From the NCBI RefSeq assembly GCF_002163715.1, contig NZ_CP015698.1:1674001-1738000 (forward strand): 64,000 nt of DNA, in the 5' to 3' direction. This document shows positions 41,681 through 50,479 of this stretch, one piece after another; within the stretch, counting starts at the first letter, position 1, and each line of letters starts with the position of its first letter. The translations under genes and the position numbers were made by a program. The stretch is from Curvibacter sp. AEP1-3 (lineage in GTDB: Bacteria; Pseudomonadota; Gammaproteobacteria; Burkholderiales; Burkholderiaceae_C). Below the pieces are notes generated by a model. It did not search any database. It saw only the letters and a program-made list of their open reading frames with translations, and was not told the origin of the DNA.

Positions 41681-42125
41681 TATGGCAAGCAATCTAATAT
41701 TTGTCCAGAATACAGTGCATTCCAATAAAATTTCTTAGGGTTGAGAGGTACGATCGAATAGAGGTTGTATCTCGACATCCCTCCGAGTTGGCAAGTTTGG
41801 CAAGCCAGTTGCCGCAGCCCCCACTGTCAAGATTCCATTGGCGCCAACAACACGGGAGCAGATTTGAAAAACATGCGCCATCTCGCCAAAAAGTTCAAGA
41901 CCACTTGTGGATTTTGGAATGCCGCATGCTGACTTGACCCGCCCTGGTGTTCGAGCGTAGATAACGCCAAAGGCCTTAAATTAGGAGGCTGATAATGGGG
42001 GCAGGATGCGCCTGTGCGATGGTCAATTTACTCCATCACCTGCATCAATGAACAAATTTAAAAATCAGACGAATACAAAGCCGCTTTAGAAAACAATTTC
42101 TGTAAACTTGATAATAAGGGGACTT
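41681..42125. other. hipB upstream region; no other gene seen
   Basis: Contains the hipB promoter region and about 350 bp with no convincing frame, up to the ribosome-binding site (AAGGGG, 42116) of the next gene. Confidence 0.45.
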
Positions 42126-43061
42126 ATGGCCGAAGCAGAAGGAAGTAAAAAAGAAGAAAAAACAGGCACCGGTAAATGGTGGGAGTTCTACTTCGTTCGC
42201 TACGCACTAGGAACCGTCTTTGGTGTATTGATAGTCAATTTTCTTGTACAGAATGGCGTTGCCATTCCATTCCCTGAAGGCAATGTCAACGAGATCACCA
42301 AGGGGGCGGGAGCCCCGCTACTGATCACATATGGATTGGCCTATGGGTATTTGGCAAGCGCGCCGATTCTACTCTTCCACGCAACCCGATTTGAGATGCC
42401 TAGAACAGGTTTCCGGGGAAGCACGATGTGGCTTACCTTAACATCTGCAGTGCTCGCTACGGGTTGGGGGCTCTACGCGCGAGACAGCGGAAGAAAGCCA
42501 GCAGAGGGATTGTTTTTAGTTGCCACGGTAACGATATTCATGCTGATATTTTTCACGCTCAGCCAAGTTCGCGCGCTCGTGACTGGGTTTAAAAAAACTC
42601 CGGAAATGTGGGACTACTATTTGAAGCTCGATAGGAATAGACGGATCAAAGAAAACAAAGAGTTAGTTGATTCTTATCGCCACCTTCGGGAACATGGGAA
42701 TGCGTTCTTTGTCGTGCTTCTCGAAATACTTCTAGGCTTAGGGCTATACATTTCAGGAAAGATTAGCCTCATCCCCCCGGGATTGATAAAAGCCTGTGAA
42801 ATATCGGGCTCTCAATGTGAGCCGACATCTTCGACGGCGATCATCCAAACGTTGGTATTGGTACTGATTTGGATCATCCCAGGTGCAGCCGTGTGGGCCA
42901 TAGGCTGTCATCTCGAGTACGAGTTTGCGCATGACACGACTATTGGGAAGTCTGACCAATTGTCACCATCATCTACGCCTACGCAATCACCTTCTTCGGT
43001 CACAGAAACGGTTAATACCTTGAAGAAAGGAAGCCAGCGGAGAGTTACTCCGGGTAGCTGA
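42126..43061 (+). CDS. Multi-pass membrane protein, function unknown
   Basis: 311 residues; ATG at 42126 with AAGGGG six bases upstream, preferred over an upstream TTG. About six hydrophobic segments are visible: YALGTVFGVLIVNFLV, PLLITYGLAYGYLA, MWLTLTSAVLATGWGLY, LFLVATVTIFMLIFFTL, FFVVLLEILLGLGLYI and IIQTLVLVLIWIIPGAAVWA. A basic cytoplasmic loop (KLDRNRRIKENKELVDSYRH) lies between the fourth and fifth. The C-terminal ~35 residues are Ser/Thr/Pro-rich. No family recognised; it might be the membrane component of a defence or stress module. Confidence 0.65.
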   Translation: MAEAEGSKKEEKTGTGKWWEFYFVRYALGTVFGVLIVNFLVQNGVAIPFPEGNVNEITKGAGAPLLITYGLAYGYLASAPILLFHATRFEMPRTGFRGSTMWLTLTSAVLATGWGLYARDSGRKPAEGLFLVATVTIFMLIFFTLSQVRALVTGFKKTPEMWDYYLKLDRNRRIKENKELVDSYRHLREHGNAFFVVLLEILLGLGLYISGKISLIPPGLIKACEISGSQCEPTSSTAIIQTLVLVLIWIIPGAAVWAIGCHLEYEFAHDTTIGKSDQLSPSSTPTQSPSSVTETVNTLKKGSQRRVTPGS

Positions 43062-43199
43062 CTCCCGTCCCAAAAGCTACTGCAGCAGTTCGGGCACCCA
43101 CGATGGAATTGCCGGCACCGGCGGGTTAGCTCCCCCGGTTTTTCGCATGGACTCGCTGTATTGACCCAGCGGTATCTGCACAGGCTAGGCTGCTAAAGC

Positions 43200-44006
43200 C
43201 TAAACCTCAGCAGGGGTACGCATACCAAGGGCCTGGTGAGGCCGCTGGTTGTTATAAAAACCAATCCAGTCACCAATAAGTCGACTGACATGTTGCAGGC
43301 TTTCAAATCGATGGCGGTGCACGTATTGATCCTTCAGCGTGCGTATCACCCGTTCCACCATTCCGTTTTGCTCTGGCGTGTACGGCGTGATGAATTCCTG
43401 GCGCAGACCGTAGCTTTTGACCAATGCTGTGTAGCTGCGGCTGGTAAAAACCAAGCCGTTGTCTGAGCGAAGCAGGAACGGCGCTGGCACCTTGCCCAGG
43501 CACCCATAGCGTGTGATCAAGGCCTGTTCTAGTGCTGATTCTGCTGTCTTGAATTTGCCGCTTCGGCTCAGGTGCCAGCCCAGCAGTTCACGCGTATGGC
43601 AGTCAATCACCAACGCCAGGCTGGTCCAACCGTCTCGACCAGCCCATACCCGACAGAGGTCGGTCGCCCAACGTTCATTAAGTACTTTGGCTACCGATGG
43701 CACCGCCTGGATGCGCGGTCTGAAACCCACTGGGCGCTTGCGAACCTGCCAGCCCTTGCATTGGAATACCCGCTGTACCGTGTTCTTGTTCATGCCGAGA
43801 AGATGTGCCACGGTGCGATAACCGAATGATGGGTTCTCTTCGATCATGGCTTTGATAGGCGTGACAAACCGGTCTTGCAGCTTTGGCTCCATCTTAGTTG
43901 GCGTGTAACAAACGGTGGGTCTAGGGACTTCAAACCAGCGGCACAGCTTGACTAGGCTGACTTCAATGCCATCTTCTTTCAATTGCTGTTGCAGCCCCAG
44001 GATCAT
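43200..44006 (-). CDS. IS3-family OrfB transposase
   Basis: 268 residues with the DDE core: first Asp in ERWATDLCRVWAGRDG, second in PFLLRSDNGLVFTSRSY, Glu in EQNGMVERVIRTLKDQYVH. Ends NNQRPHQALGMRTPAEV, a typical IS3-family tail. Open throughout, so probably functional. Confidence 0.8.
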   Translation of the reverse strand: MILGLQQQLKEDGIEVSLVKLCRWFEVPRPTVCYTPTKMEPKLQDRFVTPIKAMIEENPSFGYRTVAHLLGMNKNTVQRVFQCKGWQVRKRPVGFRPRIQAVPSVAKVLNERWATDLCRVWAGRDGWTSLALVIDCHTRELLGWHLSRSGKFKTAESALEQALITRYGCLGKVPAPFLLRSDNGLVFTSRSYTALVKSYGLRQEFITPYTPEQNGMVERVIRTLKDQYVHRHRFESLQHVSRLIGDWIGFYNNQRPHQALGMRTPAEV

Positions 44007-44044
44007 TTCTCGTCCTCTAGCCCCAGCATGGAGTTGAGCTTTTT

Positions 44045-44320
44045 TCAGGCACGCAGCTCCAACATGGCTTCGCCGTAGGCCTCCTGCAAATCCTTGATCT
44101 GACGCTCATACTGCGCTTTGATTTCCAGAGGCTTGGTACGCAAGGCGTTCTCCATCCCGCACTTGGCTTCGTCCACCCATTCCACGATTTCCGAGGGTGC
44201 TATGTCAAAGCTTCGGCTGGCCTCTGCGACCGTGGTCTTGCCTTGAATAATTTCCATGACCAAGGCAGCTTTGCGCTTGGCTGTCCAGCGTTTGATGTCT
44301 TCTTCCATCCTCGTGCTCAT
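44045..44320 (-). CDS. IS3-family OrfA
   Basis: 91 residues from MSTRMEEDIKRWTAKRKAAL (start 44320, AAAGGAAAC upstream). A helix-turn-helix (GKTTVAEASRSFDIAPSEIV) is followed by a charged helical tail. An AAAAAAG lies just after its stop, close to where a frameshift product with OrfB would form. Confidence 0.75.
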   Translation of the reverse strand: MSTRMEEDIKRWTAKRKAALVMEIIQGKTTVAEASRSFDIAPSEIVEWVDEAKCGMENALRTKPLEIKAQYERQIKDLQEAYGEAMLELRA

Positions 44321-44372
44321 CTGTGTTTCCTTTAAAGAGAACACCTGAGCAGAAATTCACTGGGTCAATACA

Positions 44373-44768
44373 TCACGTCATAGCTCGAACACGGGGAGAC
44401 CAATCTCCGCACGCTTGAGTGCTTCGATGATCTGGCTGCCGGAAAAGTTTGACTTCTACATGTAGGAACTCTGCTCTAGAAATTTCTACTTCCACTTCAT
44501 CATTTTCTCGAGGAGGCTATCAAACGCAACGCTCTATTTTATGAATGCAGTTATGAACATAAAGGTGAGGCTTCCGTACATGCAGGCTGACAGTCGATTG
44601 CTTACAGAAGAGGCTACTTGCATCAAATTCTTCTTAAATTGTTTCGCGGTAATCAATTGCTGATGAAGAACAAGAACACTGGGTTGAAAATAAAAAACAG
44701 TTAGTTTTTTCTGATATCCAATTATCTCAACTTCTATTTTGACTCTAGTAAAGTAAAAATCTACCCCC
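44373..44768. other. AT-rich intergenic region
   Basis: No supported gene. A 78-codon minus-strand frame (44534-44770) starts on top of the bPH2 start codon and lacks a ribosome-binding site, so I treat it as chance. TTGACT at 44739 may be part of a promoter for the gene that follows. Confidence 0.4.
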
Positions 44769-45212
44769 ATGAGTTACGTGCAGTCCAGTTTAATGAATGG
44801 AGAAAAGATAATTTTATTCGGCAGTATTCATCGCGCGGATCTATATTTTAGCTTCACGATTTCCACCATCGGACTCTCGTTTTCCTTATTGGGCTTCATT
44901 TATTTGTGGCCGATCTTCATTTCTGGAGTTTTTCTTGTTTGCCAGAGTTGGGCAAAGATTAGCTCCACCGAGGTAGCAGTAACAAACAAAAGGATTATTA
45001 TTAAAGTTGGTCACATTCTCAGGAATACAGTTGAACTCCCATTAAACAAAGTTGAATCGATTAGTGCATCTCAAAACAAACCGGGGGAAATTCTAGGTTT
45101 TGGAACGATTTACATTAAATCTATAGGACCTTCTACTACAGTAATTCCCAAAGTTTGCGATCCATTCCGTTTCCAAGAGATCGCCTCCAGTGCTGTTAAA
45201 GCACATAAATAG
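44769..45212 (+). CDS. bPH2 (PH-like) domain membrane protein
   Basis: 147 residues. The N-terminus MSYVQSSLMNGEKIILFGSI, two adjacent hydrophobic segments (FTISTIGLSFSLLGFIYLW, PIFISGVFLVCQSW) and then a bacterial PH fold with VTNKRIIIKVGHI, ELPLNKVESI and LGFGTIYIKSIG. This is the standard layout of the YdbS/bPH2 family, inner-membrane proteins of unclear function. AT-rich relative to the window. Confidence 0.8.
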   Translation: MSYVQSSLMNGEKIILFGSIHRADLYFSFTISTIGLSFSLLGFIYLWPIFISGVFLVCQSWAKISSTEVAVTNKRIIIKVGHILRNTVELPLNKVESISASQNKPGEILGFGTIYIKSIGPSTTVIPKVCDPFRFQEIASSAVKAHK

Positions 45213-45325
45213 CTTCAGCTATCCGAAGCGCGATTTCATGAACGCAAGTTTGCCTAACCAAATATTTGACACTTTTTATCTAAGAACAGTGGTCTTTTCA
45301 GTTTTTTTGCATACTTGTTTATTCT

Positions 45326-45655
45326 ATGCATTCATTGTACGAAATACTTGAAGTTAGCCCCAATGCTAGCGGAGATGTTATCCGCGCAGCCTATCGATGT
45401 TTAGCTCAAAAACATCACCCAGACAAACTTGAGCAGGCTGCAGTTAGGGATCGTGACAAAAAAATGTCAGACTTAAATTTTGCGTATTCTGTACTTTCAG
45501 ACCCTGCAAAAAGGAGTAAATATGATATTCAGATCGGCTTAAACATTGGTGCGCATGATCGGCGCAGGGGCGAAGGTTCAATCCGAAATAATGGGATATC
45601 TAGTCGTGACAACAAACCATCCGTACGTCCGTTTGGTTTCCGGCCTTTCGTTTGA
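45326..45655 (+). CDS. J-domain (DnaJ-like) protein
   Basis: 109 residues. A J-domain fills residues 1-70: HSLYEILEVSPNASGDVIRA, the invariant HPD (HHPDKL) and FAYSVLSDPAKRSKYD. J-domains stimulate DnaK-type ATPases. The remaining ~35 residues are basic and disordered, with no zinc or glycine-rich region, so it is a short specialised co-chaperone. It lies in an AT-rich run of small genes. Confidence 0.85.
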   Translation: MHSLYEILEVSPNASGDVIRAAYRCLAQKHHPDKLEQAAVRDRDKKMSDLNFAYSVLSDPAKRSKYDIQIGLNIGAHDRRRGEGSIRNNGISSRDNKPSVRPFGFRPFV

Positions 45656-45763
45656 TCATTATTTTTTTACAAATTAATAAACATTAACGCAAAGCAAGAT
45701 ATTTGAGTATCTAGCCACGCACTATAAATTCACATCACCAGCGTATTTTTTTGGGAGGAAATT

Positions 45764-45919
45764 TTGCCAGGTTTCTTTATTAGCGCGCTCTCAATAGTTT
45801 GCATCCTTTCATTTCTGCTGTTTGGTACCGAAATTCTTCCTGCCGTGATTTACGGAATTATTTGCGGTAACTCACTTTATCTTTTTAGAGTCATCTATGG
45901 ATTCCTCTTAAGGAAATAA
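45764..45919 (+). CDS. Small membrane protein, 51 residues
   Basis: TTG start with a strong GGGAGGAA site six bases upstream. Hydrophobic throughout (FISALSIVCILSFLLFGTEI, then AVIYGIICGNSLYLFRVIYG) with a basic end LLRK, suggesting two membrane segments. No family recognised. Confidence 0.55.
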   Translation: MPGFFISALSIVCILSFLLFGTEILPAVIYGIICGNSLYLFRVIYGFLLRK

Positions 45920-45949
45920 TTGTCACCTAACTCCTACTTTAATATAACT

Positions 45950-46156
45950 ATGTCGACCAGAACCGAGTTTGAATTGTTAGCCAAGCAGCTGTTTGAGCTT
46001 AGGGATGAATTAGTTCAATTGTCTTGCTCTCTTCACGATTTAAGCTTCGAATTAGCTCAGTCAGAAAATGGCGAAAAAATTACAAGGATTAACGAAATTT
46101 ATGATCAATTAAGCTTATTGCTTTCCCAACGAAATGTCAGAGATTTAGGCCATTGA
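45950..46156 (+). CDS. Small coiled-coil protein, hypothetical
   Basis: 68 residues from the ATG at 45950 (an in-frame TTG at 45920 would add ten). Predicted helical: FELLAKQLFELRDELVQLSC then LSFELAQSENGEKITRINEI. Its stop is next to the left end of ISA copy 2, so the C-terminus may have been altered by that insertion. Function unknown. Confidence 0.4.
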   Translation: MSTRTEFELLAKQLFELRDELVQLSCSLHDLSFELAQSENGEKITRINEIYDQLSLLLSQRNVRDLGH

Positions 46157-46157
46157 G

Positions 46158-47277
46158 CGACGTCTCCCCGGTTTCATCAGCATTGGGCTTCCTAGTCCGA
46201 GATTAATTTAGTTATTTTCTGAATCATTGCTTCTACATAGGCGGCTGGATTCAATCCGCCCAGCGACCTCTTTGGTCTTTCTTCGTTGCGCTCCCCGCGC
46301 CAAGCTTCAACGACAACTCGGGCATGCTGCAAACTGGTGAACCAATGTTCATTCAGACATTCATCCCGGAATCGCCCGTTGAATGATTCGATGTAGGCGT
46401 TCTGGTTTTGTTTGCCGGGTTCGATCAGAAACAACTGAACACCCCGCGCATGGACCGAGGTCAACATGACCCGAACGCAGAAATCCTTCCCGTTATGAGT
46501 TCTGATTGCTTTGGGCAGCCCTTGCGTGTGGGCCAACTGATCCAGCGTGTGCACCAGTTGATTTCCACCCAGAGCACGCTCCGGCGCGTTGGCCACAGCC
46601 TCATGGGTGGCGTCATCCACCACCGTGAGGTTCTTGATGCTACGTCCCTCGCGGTGCGGTCAAACACGAAGTCCATGGATCACACCTGATTGGCTACGGG
46701 TCGGCCGCTCAAGAGGATGCCGGTCTGAAAGGCAATCTTCTTGCGCCTGAGCATCTTCACCTGCAGGCCTGCTTCGGCGTACAGGCGATCCCCACGCTTG
46801 TGTTTGACCAATTTACCAACTTGGCGCGGCTTCAGATAAATCATGCCAGCGTCATAGCAGCGAAGCCGCCGAGCCAGGGCAATGATCTTTTCTTTGAGCG
46901 CACAGTTGCGATACTAGGCTGGCTCATGGCAGTAGGCACTGGCGCTCACACCGACGACGCGTAGCGAACGGCGCTCACTCAAACCGTGGTTAATCAAGTG
47001 GCGCACCAGTTTGCGTCGGGCCGGTGCGCTCACCACTTTTTGTTAAGTCTACTTTCGTTACCTCGTTCTCGGGCATGGCTTCGGCTAGCTAGCGCTTGAG
47101 TCGCTCTTGCTCCGTTTCCAGTTCTTTCTGGCGATTGGCGTCTGACACGTGTGCCGCCAAACTTGCTACGTCTAAGGTCAAAGCAGGCCGCTGAGAACCT
47201 GTGCCTGCGGCACAGCTCGGCTACCGCCAGGCCCGCTTGGGCTTCCCTCAGGATGCCAATGATCAGCTGTTCGGTAA
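46158..47277 (-). pseudogene. ISA copy 2, left part (orfB and 3' part of orfA, degenerate)
   Basis: Left end CGACGTCTCCCC (46158). The orfB C-terminus is readable (NAYIESFNGRFRDECLNEHW), but frameshifts and stops break the N-terminal half (46624-47030). orfA is cut at 47277, where ISB is inserted; its missing start and the right inverted repeat lie at 59937-60016. A dead transposase. Confidence 0.8.
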
Positions 47278-47333
47278 TATGGCTGCCGCTTGAATAATGG
47301 GCCAATGGGGGTGCGGCGTAAAACTTGGACTGG

Positions 47334-47563
47334 TTAACCGCAAATTCCAAGGCTTTGACGGTACTCGACGGGAATCAGTGAACCCAAGGATATCTTCATC
47401 ATCTTCTCGTTGTACCAGCGGATGTAAGAGTCGACGGTCTGGATGAATTGATCCACTGTTGTGTTGTGCCAGTTGCGCGGATAGAACAACTCCGTCTTCA
47501 AGCGACCAAAGAATCCCTCACAGGCCGCATTGTCAGGTGAGCAACCTTTGCGCTACATCGATC
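47334..47563 (-). pseudogene. ISB OrfB, C-terminal fragment
   Basis: Encodes RKGCSPDNAACEGFFGRLKT then YPRNWHNTTVDQFIQTVDSY and ends QSLGICG. This is the Glu-containing last third of an IS3-family transposase (Glu in CEGFFGRLK). It continues the frame that stops at 58658, after removing the 11.1-kb unit and one duplicated 8-mer. A TAG follows the joining methionine, so this copy also carries a nonsense change. Confidence 0.8.
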
Positions 47564-47663
47564 GTAAGCGCCAATTTCTCCCCCTTCTTGCGCAGTGTGG
47601 AGGTAACTGGTCACTCAGCTGCAGTGTCCGACCCTAGTCAAGTTTCATTCATTGAGTTGCGCG

Positions 47664-48239
47664 TCACGGCATCGAATTGAGCCTGCATTGCAACGCCATT
47701 TCGTAGGCTTTCTCGAAATGCGGAGCGAGCGGGCGCTCCATCGACTGGTGCTGTGCAATGACGGTCGCCTTGTCCGAGTCGCCAAGGCGGCCTTTGAATA
47801 TCAGCCAAGAAAACAGGTGAGAAGTGGTTTGCGCGAGGGCATGGCCTGAATCTTCAGCCAGCTTGCGCGCCTTCATGTCGTCGGTGATGACGGCTTGGCC
47901 AATCTTCATGGCGAAGGCGATGGAGGACAGCTCACCCTTGCCCAGCTTTTTTCGGCTTTCAAGCAGCTTGATGGCCTGCAGGTCGCCGATGTCGCATGAG
48001 TGGGCGGCGAAGCCGCCTCGGGCCTGCTCTTGGGTCAGCCGTCGCATCAGCTCGGTCTCTGTTGGAGACGAGGCCCTTCGCGGCTTGGTCAGGCATTCGT
48101 AACGCACGAAGCTGGTGACGCAGAACTCGCAATGCGCCTCTTTGGCGGCGGAGTGCAGCCGAGCAGACGACAGCACGTTCCATACCGAACAGGTGTCCGC
48201 GACATTGATCAGATGGAATTTCGATGGATCAATGGCCAT
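47664..48239 (-). CDS. PIN-like domain protein, putative toxin/ribonuclease
   Basis: 191 residues from 48239 (a start at 48254 is also possible); it overlaps the upstream XRE-ImmA gene, indicating coupling. PIN-like acidic residues are visible: INVADTCSVWNVLSS (first Asp), FVRYECLTKP (Glu), KLGKGELSSIAFAM (Glu) and QAVITDDMKARKLAE (Asp pair). PIN domains cut RNA in toxin-antitoxin modules. Pairing with an XRE-COG2856 (ImmA) protein has been proposed as a toxin-antitoxin arrangement, which fits here. Confidence 0.65.
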   Translation of the reverse strand: MAIDPSKFHLINVADTCSVWNVLSSARLHSAAKEAHCEFCVTSFVRYECLTKPRRASSPTETELMRRLTQEQARGGFAAHSCDIGDLQAIKLLESRKKLGKGELSSIAFAMKIGQAVITDDMKARKLAEDSGHALAQTTSHLFSWLIFKGRLGDSDKATVIAQHQSMERPLAPHFEKAYEMALQCRLNSMP

Positions 48240-49371
48240 GTAGTGTCCGGCCATAGAGGTTCGCAAGTTCGGCGAGCTCGCCGTGGCTGCATAGCAGGGC
48301 TTCGGCCAAACGACCGATGCTGATCACACCAGAGCTGAAACCCTCGAAGCACAGGTCGACGTAGAAGTCCGAGAGGCCAAGCTCTAGGAGGTGAGCTTTG
48401 CGCTGGCGCTGCGTGGTGTTGAGACTGGCGGGCAGTTCGGGATCGATCTTGGCTTCGCGCGGCACACGCAATCTGCGTATGCGGTCGTAGTTGGCTTGGT
48501 CGATGAGCTTGGCCTCTTTGAGAGCGATGGCAAGCGCGACGCAGCTCACTCGCAAATCGTTGGCCCATCGCTGAGCATCCGCGTCGCTCCACTGGTTTGG
48601 CGGCGGCAGCTTCTTCAAAAAGGCGGGCGGCATCAAAAAACACGATGCGAAGCGATTGGCGCGAAGCTCCAAATAGTCAGACCCGCTGGAGCCATCGAAA
48701 CTAACGCTGGCGCCCTGCGCAGAGTCGAAGATGGCGTGGGCCATTTCGTGAGCAGCGCTGAATCGCTGGCGGTAAATGTCTTCGCTATGGTTGACCAAGG
48801 CGCACTTTCCGGCAACCGGATGCATGATGAAGAGGCCGGAAATGTTCGAGTTGCCTAACTTGCGGCGGAAGACATGGACGCCGACGCTGCGAAATTCCGC
48901 GTAGACATCGCGTGGTACCACGCGGTCATCATGTCCCAGAGCGGCGCGCAGTCGCGCGGCGGCGGCCTCGCCGTGGCCTTTAAAGAAGTCGCCGCTTGGC
49001 GAAAAGGAAAAGTCCTTGGGTGGACGCCCCAGTTCCCTCATCAAGAAGTCTTCGGTCTCACACAGATATAGGAAGTCTTGGATGGACCGGCGATCTTCCT
49101 TCGTGAAGTCGTTGCCATGGGCCCGGTAGAGCGTCTCGGTTTGCTCGAACGGCGCCACCTGTTCGTTTGAGATGAAGAACTTGAAGTCGCAGCGATAGTG
49201 GTCGGCCAGGATCAGCACTTCATCGCCTGTCGGTTCGACCTGTCCCGCTTCGATGGCCGTTAGACGCGCGGCGTCAATGCCGGTCGCGGACGCGACCGCA
49301 ATGATGGACTCTTTGAGCTGTCCTCGGTATTTGGCGAGTTTTGAGCCTAGGGTTTTCAGGTCGATGGCCAT
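48229..49371 (-). CDS. XRE-ImmA/IrrE metalloprotease fusion
   Basis: 380 residues. The N-terminal helix-turn-helix (~10-70) includes IIAVASATGIDAARLTAIEA. A zinc protease domain follows with HExxH (RFSAAHEMAHAIFD) and a downstream Glu in YLELRANRFASCFLMP. ImmA/IrrE proteins cleave repressors in response to DNA damage or act as antitoxins for partner nucleases. The PIN gene directly downstream is the likely partner. ATG at 49371; no strong ribosome-binding site seen. Confidence 0.85.
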   Translation of the reverse strand: MAIDLKTLGSKLAKYRGQLKESIIAVASATGIDAARLTAIEAGQVEPTGDEVLILADHYRCDFKFFISNEQVAPFEQTETLYRAHGNDFTKEDRRSIQDFLYLCETEDFLMRELGRPPKDFSFSPSGDFFKGHGEAAAARLRAALGHDDRVVPRDVYAEFRSVGVHVFRRKLGNSNISGLFIMHPVAGKCALVNHSEDIYRQRFSAAHEMAHAIFDSAQGASVSFDGSSGSDYLELRANRFASCFLMPPAFLKKLPPPNQWSDADAQRWANDLRVSCVALAIALKEAKLIDQANYDRIRRLRVPREAKIDPELPASLNTTQRQRKAHLLELGLSDFYVDLCFEGFSSGVISIGRLAEALLCSHGELAELANLYGRTLHGH

Positions 49372-49409
49372 GGCTCTCCATCATAGGTGGACTAGCGCTG
49401 GTGTCCGCC

Positions 49410-49730
49410 TCAGCGGCCACTTGCTTGCCAAAGTTGACCGGCAGCAACCAGCCTGAAGCCGCCAAACGCAGTCAAAGTCAAGTCAGCCGCCAGTTGCGGA
49501 CCTTGGCGAATGACTGGCTTTCTAGCTCGCATAAATGGATAGCTCGTGCTGCGGCAGCATCGCAATGCCGTGGTGATCGCATATGAAACCTTGGTCCGCT
49601 CTGCCACCCTCGACGAACCGCAATCGGGCGATCGTTTGGAGTCCAGGAACAGCGACTCGGGCATGAGGTCATCAAGCGCCGCCAGACCCTGGCTGCGGAG
49701 CTTCTTGAAGATACCTTTCGCACGAGACAT
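49410..49730 (-). pseudogene. Short degenerate frame after the nuclease gene
   Basis: Starts five bases after the nuclease stop: MSRAKGIFKKLRSQGLAALD continues plausibly for about 50 residues (DLMPESLFLDSK, VAERTKVSYAIT). It then turns into a low-quality Arg/Cys-rich sequence and competing frames, suggesting a frameshifted third gene of the helicase-nuclease operon. Not recognised. Confidence 0.3.
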
Positions 49731-49735
49731 ACAGA

Positions 49736-50308
49736 TCAGGTCGGTGCCACGGTGTAACGGGCAACAATGTGTGACGCATCAAGTCCAAAGTGCACCAGCG
49801 CTTCCGCAAACTTTGGGGCTGGCGCGAAGGTGGTATCGCCAAAGAGGATTGCTTTGACGAATCCGTCTACCGCCACCTTCAGCTTTTGCAGCGACACGAT
49901 GTCCATGACTCGCATGTTCCCGGCCGGCGATGCAGCTGGACCGAATTTACTTGATGGATGAATTAGGATGAGATCGGTGACCAGGTTACCCTCATACCGA
50001 GTCTTGAACCAAGACTCGGATCCCAAGAGCTGGTTGCAAAAGTCCTTGGATATAGGCTTAGCCGGATCGTCGAGCCCGCTCTTGCATTCGATCACTGCAA
50101 ACCGGATGCTGCTCAGCGCCCAGAGGTTGTCAGGACCACCGTCCTTATAGCTCTTGTCGGGGCGCTGCGAACCGAACCCCAGGAAGTGGCCCAGGTCCTG
50201 CATCGCTGCCTCGAATTTGTCGGTCTTATCCGGGTCCCAGGAAAGGTCAGCGAGCAGCGCCTTGGCCCACAAGACAAGCGCGTTGGGATCGATAAAACGT
50301 CCCCTCAC
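49736..50308 (-). CDS. PD-(D/E)XK nuclease-like part, downstream of an in-frame amber codon
   Basis: 190 residues from a GTG at 50308. GPDNLWALSSIRFAVIECKS gives an Asp followed by Glu-Cys-Lys, the D...ExK pattern of restriction-like nucleases. The reading frame is the same as the helicase upstream: between the helicase stop TAG (50480-50482) and 50308 there are 57 open codons. They encode LKQQLAELTHHDSPVEAQ and LLLAGIADNPRILRPLQG. The ancestral product was probably one ~829-residue helicase-nuclease. Whether this part is now made from the GTG is uncertain. Confidence 0.6.
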   Translation of the reverse strand: MRGRFIDPNALVLWAKALLADLSWDPDKTDKFEAAMQDLGHFLGFGSQRPDKSYKDGGPDNLWALSSIRFAVIECKSGLDDPAKPISKDFCNQLLGSESWFKTRYEGNLVTDLILIHPSSKFGPAASPAGNMRVMDIVSLQKLKVAVDGFVKAILFGDTTFAPAPKFAEALVHFGLDASHIVARYTVAPT

Positions 50309-50479
50309 GAAATCTTCTGACGATTCCCCCTGGCCACGGGTCGCTGTCGGGATACGTTTGTACGTGACACCCTGGAGGGGCCTCAGGATTCGAGGGTTGT
50401 CGGCGATACCGGCCAGCAGTAGTTTCTGCGCTTCGACAGGGCTGTCGTGATGCGTGAGCTCGGCAAGTTGCTGCTTGAG

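Larger units (their letters stand above)
43157..44372 (-). mobile_element. IS3-family element, apparently intact
   Basis: Ends TGTATTGACCCAG (43157) and the mirrored CTGGGTCAATACA (to 44372) are perfect over 13 bp and continue with mismatches to about 28 bp. Two reading frames, orfA and orfB, both open. Flanking bases show no exact duplication. Confidence 0.8.

Noticed and set aside
44534..44770. 78-codon minus-strand frame upstream of the bPH2 gene
   Set aside because: Its start overlaps the start codon of the bPH2 gene and it has no ribosome-binding site; low-complexity AT-rich sequence.
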